Numbered from the stretch's first letter, positions 7,980 to 18,055 are shown. The stretch: DNA of 64,000 bases from Sphingomonadales bacterium UBA2683 (GCA_002354635.1 DELZ01000003.1:1-64000), one strand, 5' to 3'. Notes: generated by a model from the letters alone, not told the origin. A program made the numbers and translations.

Positions 7980-9443
7980 ATGACCAGACGTCAGCTTTTC
8001 CTTGGAGGCGCCATCGCTGCGTTGCTGTCAGCGCCAGTGCAGGCCGACACATTACGCGATGCCCTGATCGCTGCCTACCAGACCAACCCGACGCTGTCGG
8101 GCGCGCGCGCCGCCCAGCGGGCAACGGACGAATCCGTGCCGATCGCCAAGGCGGACGGTCGTCCCAGTGCTACCAGCGACTTCGGTTTTCAGGAAAATTT
8201 CCTGCGCAGCGCCAACAGCTTTACCGCGCCGCTCCGCCAGTCGACCGCGGGCGGATCGATCGATGTCCCGATCTATTCCGGCGGTGCCGTAAAAAACGCG
8301 ATTCGGGCGGCCCGAACCAGAGTGGAAGCCGGGCAATATGATCTGCGCGCGACCGAGGCGAGCGTATTCAGCAATGTTGTCGCTACCTATATGGATGTGA
8401 TCCGCGATTCGGCGATTGTGCAGCTGAACCGGTCCAATGTCGGAGTACTCTCGGTCAATCTCAATGCGACCAGCGACCGGTTTGAAATCGGAGACCTGAC
8501 GCGCACCGATGTCGCCCAGTCCGAATCAAGGCTGGAGATTGCCAAGAGCGACCTCGAAACCGCACGCGCCAACCTGATCCGCAGCAAGGAAAATTATATA
8601 GCGCTGGTTGGCCACGAACCCGGCGATCTGGAACCGCCGCCGCCCTTGCCGAACATGCCGGAAACGCCCGATCAGGCCGTCGATATCGCCCTGTCCTATA
8701 ATCCGGACCTGCTCGCGGCAAAGGAACGCAGCGACGCGGCCGAGTTTGATATCAAGTCTGCCCGATCCGCCAACAAGCCGCGGGTTTCCACTTATGCCCA
8801 GGGACGCTATGTTAACTTTCATGGGACGCTCGGCGGCAATATCCCGGGCACCAATTTCATCCAGGAACAGTCCACGGCGGAAGTGGGCATTCGGGCGACC
8901 ATGCCGATCTACCAGGGCGGTCGGCCGGCCGCACAGATCCGTCAGGCGCAGGCGCGTTCCGGCCAGGCCTACGAACAACAAATCGCAGTCGAACGCGATG
9001 TAATTGCCCAGACCCGGGCGGCCTTTTCCAGCTGGCGCGCATCGGAGCGGGTGATCCAGTCCTCGGAGCGGGCGGTCGCGGCGGCGAGCCTGTCGCTGGA
9101 AGGGGTGCGCGCGGAAAATTCTGTCGGCAACCGGACCATATTGGACATATTGAACGCCGAGCAGGAATTGCTGAATGCCCAGGTGCAGCTGGTGGCGGCC
9201 CGCCGCAACAGCTATGTGGCTGGCTTTTCCCTGCTCGCCGCAATGGGCCGGGCAGAAGCTCGCGATCTTGGCCTCGAAGGCGGTCCGCTTTATGATCCCG
9301 AAGTCAATTACGAGCGGGTCGACGACATGTTCTACGATTATCAGAGCGATCCGAATCCGGAGCCCCAGGCAACCAGGACCGTTGACACTCAGGCGCAAAA
9401 AGCGGACATAGAGCCCCTGCCGGAAAGACCAACGCGCCGATAG
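7980..9443 (+). CDS. tolC: TolC-family outer-membrane channel
   Basis: 487 residues: Sec signal peptide ending PVQADTL, then two repeated outer-membrane-factor halves with long helical hairpins (residues about 40-220 and 240-430). The DLRATEASVFSNVVATYMDVIRD, FEIGDLTRTDVAQSESRLEIAK and ENSVGNRTILDILNAEQELL segments are diagnostic of TolC. It forms the trimeric exit duct for type I secretion and RND efflux. A charged Pro-rich C-terminal tail follows the barrel. Co-transcribed with pcm upstream; the popZ-like gene follows 55 nt later. Confidence 0.93.
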   Translation: MTRRQLFLGGAIAALLSAPVQADTLRDALIAAYQTNPTLSGARAAQRATDESVPIAKADGRPSATSDFGFQENFLRSANSFTAPLRQSTAGGSIDVPIYSGGAVKNAIRAARTRVEAGQYDLRATEASVFSNVVATYMDVIRDSAIVQLNRSNVGVLSVNLNATSDRFEIGDLTRTDVAQSESRLEIAKSDLETARANLIRSKENYIALVGHEPGDLEPPPPLPNMPETPDQAVDIALSYNPDLLAAKERSDAAEFDIKSARSANKPRVSTYAQGRYVNFHGTLGGNIPGTNFIQEQSTAEVGIRATMPIYQGGRPAAQIRQAQARSGQAYEQQIAVERDVIAQTRAAFSSWRASERVIQSSERAVAAASLSLEGVRAENSVGNRTILDILNAEQELLNAQVQLVAARRNSYVAGFSLLAAMGRAEARDLGLEGGPLYDPEVNYERVDDMFYDYQSDPNPEPQATRTVDTQAQKADIEPLPERPTRR

Positions 9444-9498
9444 ACGCGGGCGCGGCGGTCAAGACCGGCAACGGGGTACAAGTGTGGGGGTTTCGCAG

Positions 9499-9984
9499 AT
9501 GGCTGAACAAAACCGGGAATCATCGATGGAGGAAATTCTCTCGTCGATCAAACGCATCATCGCCGAAGACAAGGCGATCGATGACGATCGTCCCGTAAAC
9601 CGCCGCAAGAGCCCACTCAAGCCAGCGCTGCAGGCGGTTCCGGATGTCAAACCGGCGGACAGCGATGACGAAATATTGGAACTTACCGACGAACTGGCGG
9701 AACATCAGAGTTCATCCGCGCGCGGCGTGTTTGGCGACCGCCGCAAGGAAGAGCGGTTGATCGACGACAACAAGCTGGACAGCATGCGCCAGTCGCTCTC
9801 GGCGCTGGTCGAAAAGGAAGCGCTCGAGCGACGTCCGGCGGCCCTGTCTGGCGGCGGCACATCGCTGGAAGATTTGACCCGCGAAATCATGCGTCCGATG
9901 ATCAAGCAATGGCTGGATGCGAACCTGCCGGATCTGGTCGAGCAACTGGTGGCCCGGGAAATCCAGCGGCTTAACGGGAAATAG
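9499..9984 (+). CDS. PopZ-like protein (DUF2497)
   Basis: 161 residues. The N-terminal SSMEEILSSIKRIIAED helix and the C-terminal LEDLTREIMRPMIKQWLD...LVEQLVAREIQR helices are the two conserved ends of the DUF2497/PopZ family, joined by an acidic, low-complexity middle (about residues 35-110). Caulobacter PopZ self-assembles at cell poles to anchor ParB-parS; the same role here is inferred. The ATG at 9499 has GGGGG upstream; a GTG at 9484 is an alternative start. Confidence 0.85.
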   Translation: MAEQNRESSMEEILSSIKRIIAEDKAIDDDRPVNRRKSPLKPALQAVPDVKPADSDDEILELTDELAEHQSSSARGVFGDRRKEERLIDDNKLDSMRQSLSALVEKEALERRPAALSGGGTSLEDLTREIMRPMIKQWLDANLPDLVEQLVAREIQRLNGK

Positions 9985-10039
9985 GCGGACGGGCCCAATC
10001 CCAATTGCCTTGTCGGACAGCCGTGCTAAACTGCTGTGC

Positions 10040-12136
10040 ATGACAAATTTTACCAAAACACTCACCGCAGCCCTGCTTGTTACGGGCGCTGTAATTCCCG
10101 CGATCGCAACAGCTCGCCCGATGACCGCAGAGGATCTGGCGACGCTCAAGCGCATGGGGTCCGTCGCCGTTTCTCCGGACGAGAAATGGGCCGTCTTTGA
10201 TGTCACCGAAACCGATCCGGAAAGCTACGCACGGTCCAGCGCGCTCTATCTGCTGGCTCTGGACAAATCCGAGGCCGCACCGGTGCGAATTGTCGACCAG
10301 CCGGATAAAAGCGAACACAGCCCGGCCTTCGCGGCAGACGGCAGCCTCTATTATCTAAGCGATGCCAGCGGGTCGGAACAGCTATGGCATAGCGGAATAT
10401 CCTCGGCCGGCACGACCGGAAAACCGGAGCGCGCAAGCGATCTAAAGGCCGATATTGCGGGCTTCAAACTTTCTCCGGACGGCGAAAAAATTGCGCTTTG
10501 GGGCGATATTGCGCGAGACTGCCAAACATTCGGCTGCGACGCCGGTGGCAACCGGGCCGAACCCGGTCCTGGTACCGGTCGCGAATATGACGAGCTGTTT
10601 GTCCGTCACTGGTCAAGCTGGGAAACCCCGGGCAATTACAGTCGGGTGTTTGCGTTTGACCTGAAAGACAGCAAAATAGCGGGCAACGGTACGGCGCTGG
10701 ACGGAGATCTCGTGGGCGACAGTCCGTCCAAACCTTTTGGTGGCGGGGAGGAAATCGCCTGGGTGCCGGGCGAGGACGGCCTGTTCTTTGTGCTGCGGAC
10801 CGCCGACCGCAACGAGCCCAAATCGACCAATCTTGATCTGTACGGGGCCAAGGCGGATGGCACGGAAATTCTCAACCAAACCGATGATAATGAAGCGACT
10901 GACACGCTCCCGGCCTTTTCCTCCGACGGGGAATGGCTGGCGTGGGCAGCGATGGCGCGGCCCGGCTACGAGGCCGATCGTCTGGTGGTAAAATTGCGCA
11001 AAAAGGGCAGTGGTGAAGACGACGCCATTGCCCTGACCAAGGACTGGGACCGCTCGGTTGGATCTATCGTCTGGGCGCCCGACGACGCGACTCTGATCGT
11101 AACCGCGCAGGACGTGCTCGATCATCCAGCATTCTCGATCGACGTCAAGACCGGCAAGGTCACGCGGCTGACCGGACAAGGCAATGTCGGCACGACGATC
11201 CCGTTGCAGGATGGCTCGCTGATTTACACCATGAACAGCGTCCAGCTGCCAACCGATCTCTATCAGCGCGCGGCAGACGGGACGGTCACCCAACTGACCA
11301 ATATCAATGGTCGCGAATTGGCCGAAATTGACAGAGTGGATGTCCAGCGCTTCAATTTTGCCGGCGCGGGTGGTGACCGCGTCTGGGGCCAGATCATCAA
11401 ACCCGCTGGCGCGACCGGCAAGCTGCCGATGGCGTTTCTGGTCCACGGCGGACCGCAAGGCAGTTTCGGCAACATTTGGTCGACACGCTGGAACCCGAAA
11501 GTGATGGCGGCGCAGGGCTATGCCGCGGTTACGATCGATTTCCATGGCTCGGTCGGTTACGGGCAGGAGTTCACCGACAGCATCAATCAGGACTGGGGTG
11601 GCAAGCCGCTGGAGGATCTGAAGCTCGGCTATGCAGCAGCGATACAGACCGATCCGCAAATCGACGGGGAGCGCTCCTGTGCGCTGGGCGGTTCCTACGG
11701 TGGTTATATGATGAACTGGATTGCCGGCAACTGGCCCGACCGGTTCGACTGTCTGATCAATCATGCCGGGATTTTCGATCTCCGCAGCTTCGCATTCAGC
11801 ACCGAAGAGCTCTGGTTTGATCAATGGGATCACGGCGGTGTGTGGTGGAAGCGCGCTGATCCGGAAAAATGGAACCCGGTCAACCAGATTGCGAACTGGC
11901 AGACGCCGACCCTGTTCATTCACGGGGAAAAGGATTTCCGGATTCCCTATACCCAGAGCATCATGCCATTCACCGTATCGCAGGAAATGGACATTCCGTC
12001 CAAATTGCTGATCTTCCCGGATGAGAATCACTGGGTGCTGAAGGGCAAGAACAGCGTGCAGTGGTACCGGACGGTATTTGACTGGATGGCAAAGTGGACG
12101 GCGACCGAGGGCAGTGGGGCGAGCGAAGGCGAATGA
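10040..12136 (+). CDS. S9-family prolyl oligopeptidase/acylaminoacyl peptidase, secreted
   Basis: 698 residues: signal peptide (TNFTKTLTAALLVTGAV, cleavage near ATA-RP), an N-terminal beta-propeller built of WD40-like SPDE/SPDG blades (residues 40-420), and a C-terminal alpha/beta hydrolase. The catalytic triad is readable: Ser552 in GGSYGGY, Asp632 in HGEKDFRIP and His664 in DENHW. The oxyanion segment HGGPQG is present. Likely releases dipeptides or acyl-amino acids in the periplasm. Its TGA overlaps the ATG of the next gene. Confidence 0.92.
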   Translation: MTNFTKTLTAALLVTGAVIPAIATARPMTAEDLATLKRMGSVAVSPDEKWAVFDVTETDPESYARSSALYLLALDKSEAAPVRIVDQPDKSEHSPAFAADGSLYYLSDASGSEQLWHSGISSAGTTGKPERASDLKADIAGFKLSPDGEKIALWGDIARDCQTFGCDAGGNRAEPGPGTGREYDELFVRHWSSWETPGNYSRVFAFDLKDSKIAGNGTALDGDLVGDSPSKPFGGGEEIAWVPGEDGLFFVLRTADRNEPKSTNLDLYGAKADGTEILNQTDDNEATDTLPAFSSDGEWLAWAAMARPGYEADRLVVKLRKKGSGEDDAIALTKDWDRSVGSIVWAPDDATLIVTAQDVLDHPAFSIDVKTGKVTRLTGQGNVGTTIPLQDGSLIYTMNSVQLPTDLYQRAADGTVTQLTNINGRELAEIDRVDVQRFNFAGAGGDRVWGQIIKPAGATGKLPMAFLVHGGPQGSFGNIWSTRWNPKVMAAQGYAAVTIDFHGSVGYGQEFTDSINQDWGGKPLEDLKLGYAAAIQTDPQIDGERSCALGGSYGGYMMNWIAGNWPDRFDCLINHAGIFDLRSFAFSTEELWFDQWDHGGVWWKRADPEKWNPVNQIANWQTPTLFIHGEKDFRIPYTQSIMPFTVSQEMDIPSKLLIFPDENHWVLKGKNSVQWYRTVFDWMAKWTATEGSGASEGE

Positions 12137-12813
12137 CCTATTTCCCCACTGAAGAGCGTGATGGTACGGTCATCATCACGCTGACCAACGGCGAACGCAA
12201 CACGCTCAATCCCGATTTGCTGGAGGAGGGTGCTGCTGCCCTGCAACGGCTGGCCACGGATCCGCCGAAGGCAGGTATTGTACTGACCGGCGCCGGCGAG
12301 CATTTCACCTGCGGCATGGATACGAAGATTGCCGCGTCGCTCGACGAGGCGGGCCAGAAACGGGCGGTGGCCGGAATCAACGATTTTGCCGCTGCGCTGC
12401 ACCGCCTGCCCTGCGCAGTTGTCGGCGCGGTCAATGGCAATGCGATTGGCGCGGGCGGGATCATGATGCTGGCCTGCGACTGGGTTCTCGCGGCCCAGGG
12501 CGATTACAAGATTGGCTTGCCGGAAGCGAAGGCCGGGCTCCCCTTCCCTGCGGTGCCGCAGGCGATTCTGGATCACTGGCTGGACCCGGTGTGGCGGCGG
12601 CGGCTCGCCCTGTCCTCGCATTTGCTCAATCCGGCCGAATCCCTGACCGCCGGACTGGTGGACGAGCTGTGCATGGCCGACCAATTGCTTGATGAAGCGG
12701 TCCTGCGGGTGCAGGCGCTGAACCGGCAACCGGGATTCAGGGCGTGCAAGCGGCAGCTGAGGGCGAAGGCCAATGCTGAAATTGACGGGATTTTGGACCA
12801 ACCGACCAAATAA
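12133..12813 (+). CDS. Enoyl-CoA hydratase/isomerase (crotonase) family protein
   Basis: 226 residues. The crotonase fold is shown by the oxyanion segment TGAGEHFTCGMDTK, the NGNAIGAGGIMMLACDW loop and the GLPEAKAGLPF segment. The first catalytic Glu of hydratases (in GGGxELA) is replaced (GGIMMLA), leaving only the second Glu position, so an isomerase or other crotonase reaction is more likely than hydration. It starts inside the stop of the S9 peptidase gene (ATGA overlap), so the two are translationally coupled. Confidence 0.8.
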   Translation: MTYFPTEERDGTVIITLTNGERNTLNPDLLEEGAAALQRLATDPPKAGIVLTGAGEHFTCGMDTKIAASLDEAGQKRAVAGINDFAAALHRLPCAVVGAVNGNAIGAGGIMMLACDWVLAAQGDYKIGLPEAKAGLPFPAVPQAILDHWLDPVWRRRLALSSHLLNPAESLTAGLVDELCMADQLLDEAVLRVQALNRQPGFRACKRQLRAKANAEIDGILDQPTK

Positions 12814-12841
12814 TCCGGACCATTGGTCCCGGTCCGGCAGC

Positions 12842-12890
12842 CCTGAGCTTGTCGAAGGGCGCCTGTCGAGGAGAGTCGCGGCTCGACAGG
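12842..12890. repeat. Dispersed inverted-repeat element, copy 1
   Basis: CCTGAGCTTGTCGAA at 12842-12856 is the exact reverse complement of the 15-mer at 26322-26336. Directly after it CCTGTCGAG (12862-12870) and CTCGACAGG (12882-12890) form a hairpin. The GACAAGCTCAGG-type sequence is a familiar intergenic repeat in sphingomonad genomes. It lies between the crotonase gene and valS. Confidence 0.7.
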
Positions 12891-12950
12891 CTCACCACTA
12901 ACGGCAATTGGCTGTTGTTTACGGTGAAAAGCAATGCCAAAGACCACCCC

Positions 12951-15683
12951 ATGACCTTAGATAAAAATTTCGACCCCGCCGCCATCGAAGCGCGCTGGTA
13001 TGAGCATTGGGAAAGCAAGGGCCTGTTCCGTCCCGAACGCAATGATCGCGAGCCCTTCACCATTGTGAATCCGCCGCCCAATGTCACCGGATCGCTGCAT
13101 ATCGGCCATGCACTGGACAATACGCTGCAGGATATCATCATCCGCCACGAGCGGCTGAAGGGCAAGGACGCGCTGTGGGTTGTCGGCATGGATCATGCCG
13201 GTATCGCCACCCAGATGGTGGTCGAGCGGCAGATGAACGAGCGCCAGCAAAAGCGCACCGATTTCACCCGCGAGGAATTTGTCGCCAAAGTCTGGGAATG
13301 GAAAGAGGAAAGCGGCGGTACGATTACCGGGCAGTTGCGCCGTCTGGGTTGTTCGATGGACTGGTCGAACGAGCGCTTCACCATGGACGACGGCATGAAC
13401 GAGGCCGTGCTCAAAGTCTTTGTCGATCTCTATAATGACGGGCTGATCTATCGCGACAAGCGGCTGGTGAATTGGGATCCGGCCCTGAAAACCGCGATTT
13501 CCGATCTCGAGGTCGAGACGGTCGATACCAAAGGCAGCTTCTGGCATTTTAAATATCCGCTGGCGGATGGCGTGACGCTGGCTGACGGGCGCGACTATAT
13601 CGAAGTGGCAACGACCCGGCCGGAAACGATGCTGGCCGATATGGCGGTTGCCGTGCACCCTAGCGACGAACGTTACAAGAGCGTGGTTGGAAAGGAAGTG
13701 GTCCTGCCGATAACCGGACGGCGCATTCCGATCGTCGCCGATGAACATGCCGATCCCGAACTGGGTTCCGGTGCGGTGAAAATCACGCCCGGCCATGACT
13801 TCAACGATTTCGAGGTCGGCAAGCGCGCCGGTTTTGCAGCTGGCGAAATGCTCAATATGCTCGATGGGGAAGCCAATGTCTGCCAGACATCGGACGTACT
13901 GGTACCGGATGAATATATCGGACTGCACCGGTTCAAGAAGGATGGCGTCAACGGTGCTCGCGAACTGGTGGTACAGCGGCTGAAGGAACAGGGCTTCCTG
14001 ATCCCGCATGTCATCAAATCCAAGGACGGCGAAGAGACCGAGCTCGATGCCGAACCACGCACGATTGCGACGCCTTTCGGTGATCGCGGCGGTGTGGTGA
14101 TCGAACCTTGGCTGACCGACCAATGGTATGTCGATGCGGAAACGCTGGCACAGCCGGCGATTGAAGCTGTGAAGTCGGGCGCTATCGAGATTGTGCCGAA
14201 AAGCTGGGAGAAGACATATTTCAACTGGATGGAAAATATCCAGCCCTGGTGTGTGTCAAGGCAGCTTTGGTGGGGGCACCGGATACCGGCCTGGTTTGAC
14301 GAGAATGGCAAAATCTATGTGGCCATGGACGAAGCCGGGGCACAGGAGCAAGCTGGAGATGGTGTTACACTAGCCCGCGACCCCGATGTCCTCGACACAT
14401 GGTTCTCCTCTGCCCTCTGGCCCTTTGGCACACTCGGTTGGCCCGAACAAACCAAAGACCTCGAACGCCATTACCCCAATGACTTGCTGATTTCCGGCTT
14501 TGATATCCTGTTCTTCTGGGATGCGCGGATGGCGATGCAGGGGATCCAGTTCATGAAAGAGGTGCCGTGGAAACGGCTCTATCTGCACGGACTGGTACGC
14601 GCCGAGGACGGGTCCAAGATGTCCAAGTCCAAGGGCAATGTTGTCGATCCGCTCGGCCTGATCGATCAATATGGCGCCGATGCGCTGCGCTTCTTCATGG
14701 CGGCGATGGAAAGCCAGGGCCGCGATATCAAGATGGATGACAAGCGCGTCGAGGGTTATCGCAATTTTGCGACGAAGCTGTGGAACGCGTCTCGCTTCTG
14801 TGAAGTGAACGGCATTGGCGCAAGCAAGACGCTAGCTGCTCCGGATGCCAGTCTGCCGGTGAATCGCTGGATTATTTCGGAAGTGATCGAAACCCGGCAG
14901 GCGCTCGACAAGGCGCTGGCCGACCTGCGCTTCGATGCGGCCGCAAACACCATCTATCATTTCACCTGGGACCGATTCTGCGACTGGTATCTGGAACTGA
15001 TCAAGCCGGTGTTGCAAGGCGAGGATTCCGGCGCGGCGGATGAAACCCGCACGGTCGCCGGCTGGGTGCTCGACCAGATCATCGTCATGCTGCACCCGTT
15101 CATGCCCTTCATCACCGAAGAATTGTGGCATGCGATGGCCCAGGACAATGGTGGCCGAAACTATGATTTGATCGTTGCCAAATGGCCCGAGCCGCAGGCC
15201 GAAATCGACACCGAGGCCAAGGCGGAAGTCGACTGGCTGATCAAATTGATTTCCGAAGTGCGCTCGACCAAAGTCGAACTCAATATTGCTCCCGGAACCA
15301 AGATGACGGCGCACGTCCGCGATGGTGATGATGATCTGCAAGCCAAGATTGCGCGCCAGACTGCCGCTCTTGACCGGGTTGGGCGCCTGGAAGCGATTTC
15401 CTTTGACCCGGCTCCGGAAGGCGCTTCGGCCCAGATTGTGGTTGATGGTGCGACTTATGTGCTGCCGCTCGCCGGAGCCATCGACATCGACGCGGAAAAG
15501 GGCCGGCTGGCCAAGGCACTGGAAGCGGCGCAGAAGGAAGCCAAGTCGCTGTCAGGGCGGCTCGGCAATCCGAATTTTGTCGAGAAAGCCAAGCCCGAAG
15601 CGGTCGAGAAAGCCCGGGCCGATCTGGCCGACAAGGAAGCGGAAGCCGGGCGGTTGCAGGCGGCTATCGGTCGGTTGGGGTGA
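12951..15683 (+). CDS. valS: Valine-tRNA ligase
   Basis: 910 residues, the normal length for ValRS. Class I motifs are intact: PPPNVTGSLHIGHALDN (HIGH, about residues 45-60) and DGSKMSKSKGN (KMSKS, about residue 555). The editing domain contains TTRPETMLAD. A C-terminal coiled coil with IDIDAEKGRLAKALEAA packs on tRNA. It charges tRNA-Val in the cytoplasm. The ATG at 12951 begins the conserved TLDKNFDP start; longer in-frame upstream sequence is repeat DNA. Confidence 0.98.
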   Translation: MTLDKNFDPAAIEARWYEHWESKGLFRPERNDREPFTIVNPPPNVTGSLHIGHALDNTLQDIIIRHERLKGKDALWVVGMDHAGIATQMVVERQMNERQQKRTDFTREEFVAKVWEWKEESGGTITGQLRRLGCSMDWSNERFTMDDGMNEAVLKVFVDLYNDGLIYRDKRLVNWDPALKTAISDLEVETVDTKGSFWHFKYPLADGVTLADGRDYIEVATTRPETMLADMAVAVHPSDERYKSVVGKEVVLPITGRRIPIVADEHADPELGSGAVKITPGHDFNDFEVGKRAGFAAGEMLNMLDGEANVCQTSDVLVPDEYIGLHRFKKDGVNGARELVVQRLKEQGFLIPHVIKSKDGEETELDAEPRTIATPFGDRGGVVIEPWLTDQWYVDAETLAQPAIEAVKSGAIEIVPKSWEKTYFNWMENIQPWCVSRQLWWGHRIPAWFDENGKIYVAMDEAGAQEQAGDGVTLARDPDVLDTWFSSALWPFGTLGWPEQTKDLERHYPNDLLISGFDILFFWDARMAMQGIQFMKEVPWKRLYLHGLVRAEDGSKMSKSKGNVVDPLGLIDQYGADALRFFMAAMESQGRDIKMDDKRVEGYRNFATKLWNASRFCEVNGIGASKTLAAPDASLPVNRWIISEVIETRQALDKALADLRFDAAANTIYHFTWDRFCDWYLELIKPVLQGEDSGAADETRTVAGWVLDQIIVMLHPFMPFITEELWHAMAQDNGGRNYDLIVAKWPEPQAEIDTEAKAEVDWLIKLISEVRSTKVELNIAPGTKMTAHVRDGDDDLQAKIARQTAALDRVGRLEAISFDPAPEGASAQIVVDGATYVLPLAGAIDIDAEKGRLAKALEAAQKEAKSLSGRLGNPNFVEKAKPEAVEKARADLADKEAEAGRLQAAIGRLG

Positions 15684-15788
15684 TGGTATTCCTGCGCTGA
15701 CGAAAGCCTATCTCCATCGGGGCCGAATGTGGAAATGTCGGAAAAGGGGTTGCCTCATTTGCGGGGACACCGGTTTCCGACATGCCTG

Positions 15789-16223
15789 TTAGCTCGCGTC
15801 GCCGCGGCGCATTTTTTCGGCACCTTCGCGCATTTTTCGGGCTCCTTCGCGCATCTTTTCCGCACCGCGGCGCATTTTAGGGGCGCTTGCCAGCAGATCG
15901 TCGGCGGTGATTCTTTTGTCACGCCGGGCGTTCTGCCGCTCGGCCTCGCGTTCCCGAAAATCCGCGTCGCGCTCCAGCCGGTCGGCATAGGCCTCCATCT
16001 CGTCGGCACCGCGCAGCATTTCCTCCGCGCCCTTTTCCATTCCAACGGCACCTTCGGCCAAACCGGCCTTCACCTCGGTCATGATATTCCGGACCAGCGT
16101 TTCGGTCCATTCCGAATGGGATTCATGCTCGGCATCCCGGGCGTGAATGGCCAGAGCCGGAACGAAAGAGGCGGCGACGAGACCCAGTCCAGCCAGCCAC
16201 GGAAAATAGCGCTTATCAACCAT
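15789..16223 (-). CDS. Secreted helical protein with 7-residue MRxGAEK repeats
   Basis: 144 residues, function not recognised. A signal peptide (VDKRYFPWLAGLGLVAASF, then ALA-I) leads to a charged, almost wholly helical mature part. The C terminus carries at least four heptad-spaced copies of M-R-x-G-A-x-K, and an earlier KGAEEMLRGADEMEAYADRL run has the same rhythm, suggesting a periplasmic coiled coil built by duplication. GGAG precedes two adjacent ATGs (16226 and 16223); the second is better spaced. Downstream of HerA-like ATPase with a 128-nt gap. Confidence 0.6.
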   Translation of the reverse strand: MVDKRYFPWLAGLGLVAASFVPALAIHARDAEHESHSEWTETLVRNIMTEVKAGLAEGAVGMEKGAEEMLRGADEMEAYADRLERDADFREREAERQNARRDKRITADDLLASAPKMRRGAEKMREGARKMREGAEKMRRGDAS

Positions 16224-16351
16224 CATATTCTCCACAAGTTCGCCACGCGCAATGCGTGGCTGAGTGACTACGGATGTAATCAATAGTGTGAAATTGGGTA
16301 GCGTTGATCGATCAACGTCCGAGGAAAATGGACAAACGGCGCGATCGGTGA

Positions 16352-18055
16352 CTACCGACCCTGGGCGCGCCAGCGTTTGATAACCCGCTGGATAATCTCT
16401 TCCTCGCCGCCCTGTTCGCGCCACAGGTTCGAGAATATCGGGTCTTCCGAAGCCGGACGGCGGCTTTCGACTAGCGTATCCAGCGAGACACGGATCGGAA
16501 TCGCGACACCCTCGCCGCAGCAGATCACTTCACGATTGCGCAAGGCAGGAATGGAATCGAGAAAACCGCGCGCGCCTTCCGGCATGGCCGCTTTCACGAA
16601 AGCCTGGTCCCGGTCATTGTTGAGTCGCATCGACAGGATCGTACCGCATTGCGAGAGCACACCCTCGGCAAGATCGGATGGACGCTGGGTGATCAGGCCA
16701 AGAGACACGCCATATTTACGGCCTTCCTTGGCGATCCGGCTGAGAATATCGCGAACGGCGCTTTCTTCGGCCATGTCATCATTGGGAATATAGCGATGCG
16801 CTTCCTCGCAGACCAGCAACATTGGTCGTTGCGGTTCGTTCCGCGACCAGATCGCATAGTCGAACACCAGTCGGCTGAGCACCGACACCACGGTCGGTGT
16901 GATTTCGGAGGGCATGGCGGATACATCTATGATGGAAATCGGTTTGCCCTCTGACGGCAATCTGAAAATCTTGGTCAGAAAGCTGGCCATCGTGTCGCCG
17001 ACCAGCATGCCCGAGAACATGAAACTGTAGCGTGGATCAGCCTTGATCTCGTCAATCTTGCTTTTCAGGCGCTGATAGGGCGCGCTGTTGGTTGCTTTGT
17101 CCAGCTTGCCCATTTCATTCTGCAGGATCGATGTCAGATCGGACAGCAGATACGGCACCGGCGAATCGACGGTCAATTTTGCGACGCCTGCCGAAGCCTG
17201 GCTTTTCGCTTTTGCAGCCAGCAGACATTTGGCGAGAATGTCACAGTCCATCTGCTTGGCATCCCCTTTCGACTGGACAAACACCTCGCAATGTTCGCGA
17301 AAGTTCATCAGCCAATAGGGCAGGTTAAGATTGTTCACATCGAACACCTTGCCATTGTCCTTGAACGCCGCCCCATATTCCCCGTGCGGGTCGATCATGA
17401 TGATATGGCCTTCGGGGGCCAGATCGCAGATTTTATGGAGGATGAGTGCGGCCGCCGTCGACTTACCGGTACCGGTCGAACCCAGAAGCGCGAAATGCTT
17501 GCCGAGCATGGCGTCGATATAGAGTGCGCCACGGATATCATTTGTCGGATAGACGGTACCGACTTCGACATTGGCCCGACCATCGGACGCATAAACCTGC
17601 TTGAGATCGGCGGTCGTCACTGCATAGACGGTCGACGCCGGAGTCGGATAGCGGGTAACGCCCCGACGGAAATTGTAAATCTGGCCGGTCAGCTGTTCCT
17701 CGTCGCCCTCGCCGAGAAAATCGATCTCGGCAACCACCATTCCCGCCCGGCCCTCATAGAGTCGCTGCGTCCGTATATTGGCCAGCAGCCAGGTAGCGCC
17801 GACCCGGATTTTCACTTGGCTGCCAACCTGGCCGGCCATTTGCACCGTCTTGTCGTGATGATCGAGCAATCCGGTCAGAACGGCTGTATCCATGACAACT
17901 TTTGAACTGGAACCCGCAATTTCGATCACTTCACCGATCTTGTGGCCTTCACTGCGCCGGGGCATCGCGCCGCGGTCGATGCCACTTTGCGGTTGATCGC
18001 CTGAACCCTGAAGCGGCCTTGCTTCGGGGAAATTGTGGGAACCCATGTCGGACAT
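16352..18055 (-). CDS. HerA-like P-loop ATPase (DUF87)
   Basis: 567 residues. An N-terminal HAS-barrel-like beta domain (residues 20-150) is followed by an FtsK/HerA ATPase core with Walker A GSTGTGKSTA (about residue 193) and a Walker B LLVCEEAHRY (about residue 416), plus the GLITQRPSDL sensor segment. HerA proteins are hexameric DNA translocases working with the nuclease NurA in end resection; no NurA is nearby. ATG at 18055 is chosen because AGGA lies 9 nt upstream. Alone, this gene is a widespread alphaproteobacterial housekeeping ATPase rather than a defence module. Confidence 0.82.
   Translation of the reverse strand: MSDMGSHNFPEARPLQGSGDQPQSGIDRGAMPRRSEGHKIGEVIEIAGSSSKVVMDTAVLTGLLDHHDKTVQMAGQVGSQVKIRVGATWLLANIRTQRLYEGRAGMVVAEIDFLGEGDEEQLTGQIYNFRRGVTRYPTPASTVYAVTTADLKQVYASDGRANVEVGTVYPTNDIRGALYIDAMLGKHFALLGSTGTGKSTAAALILHKICDLAPEGHIIMIDPHGEYGAAFKDNGKVFDVNNLNLPYWLMNFREHCEVFVQSKGDAKQMDCDILAKCLLAAKAKSQASAGVAKLTVDSPVPYLLSDLTSILQNEMGKLDKATNSAPYQRLKSKIDEIKADPRYSFMFSGMLVGDTMASFLTKIFRLPSEGKPISIIDVSAMPSEITPTVVSVLSRLVFDYAIWSRNEPQRPMLLVCEEAHRYIPNDDMAEESAVRDILSRIAKEGRKYGVSLGLITQRPSDLAEGVLSQCGTILSMRLNNDRDQAFVKAAMPEGARGFLDSIPALRNREVICCGEGVAIPIRVSLDTLVESRRPASEDPIFSNLWREQGGEEEIIQRVIKRWRAQGR

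Noticed and set aside
10613..12031. 472-codon minus-strand frame opposite the S9 peptidase
   Set aside because: Shadow of a gene with a complete catalytic triad.
12957..14123. 388-codon minus-strand frame inside valS
   Set aside because: Shadow of valS; His/Phe-rich composition typical of antisense frames.
16352..18055. HerA-like gene as part of a defence system
   Set aside because: No NurA, Sir2 or other partner nearby; surrounded by core genes, so a housekeeping ATPase is more likely.
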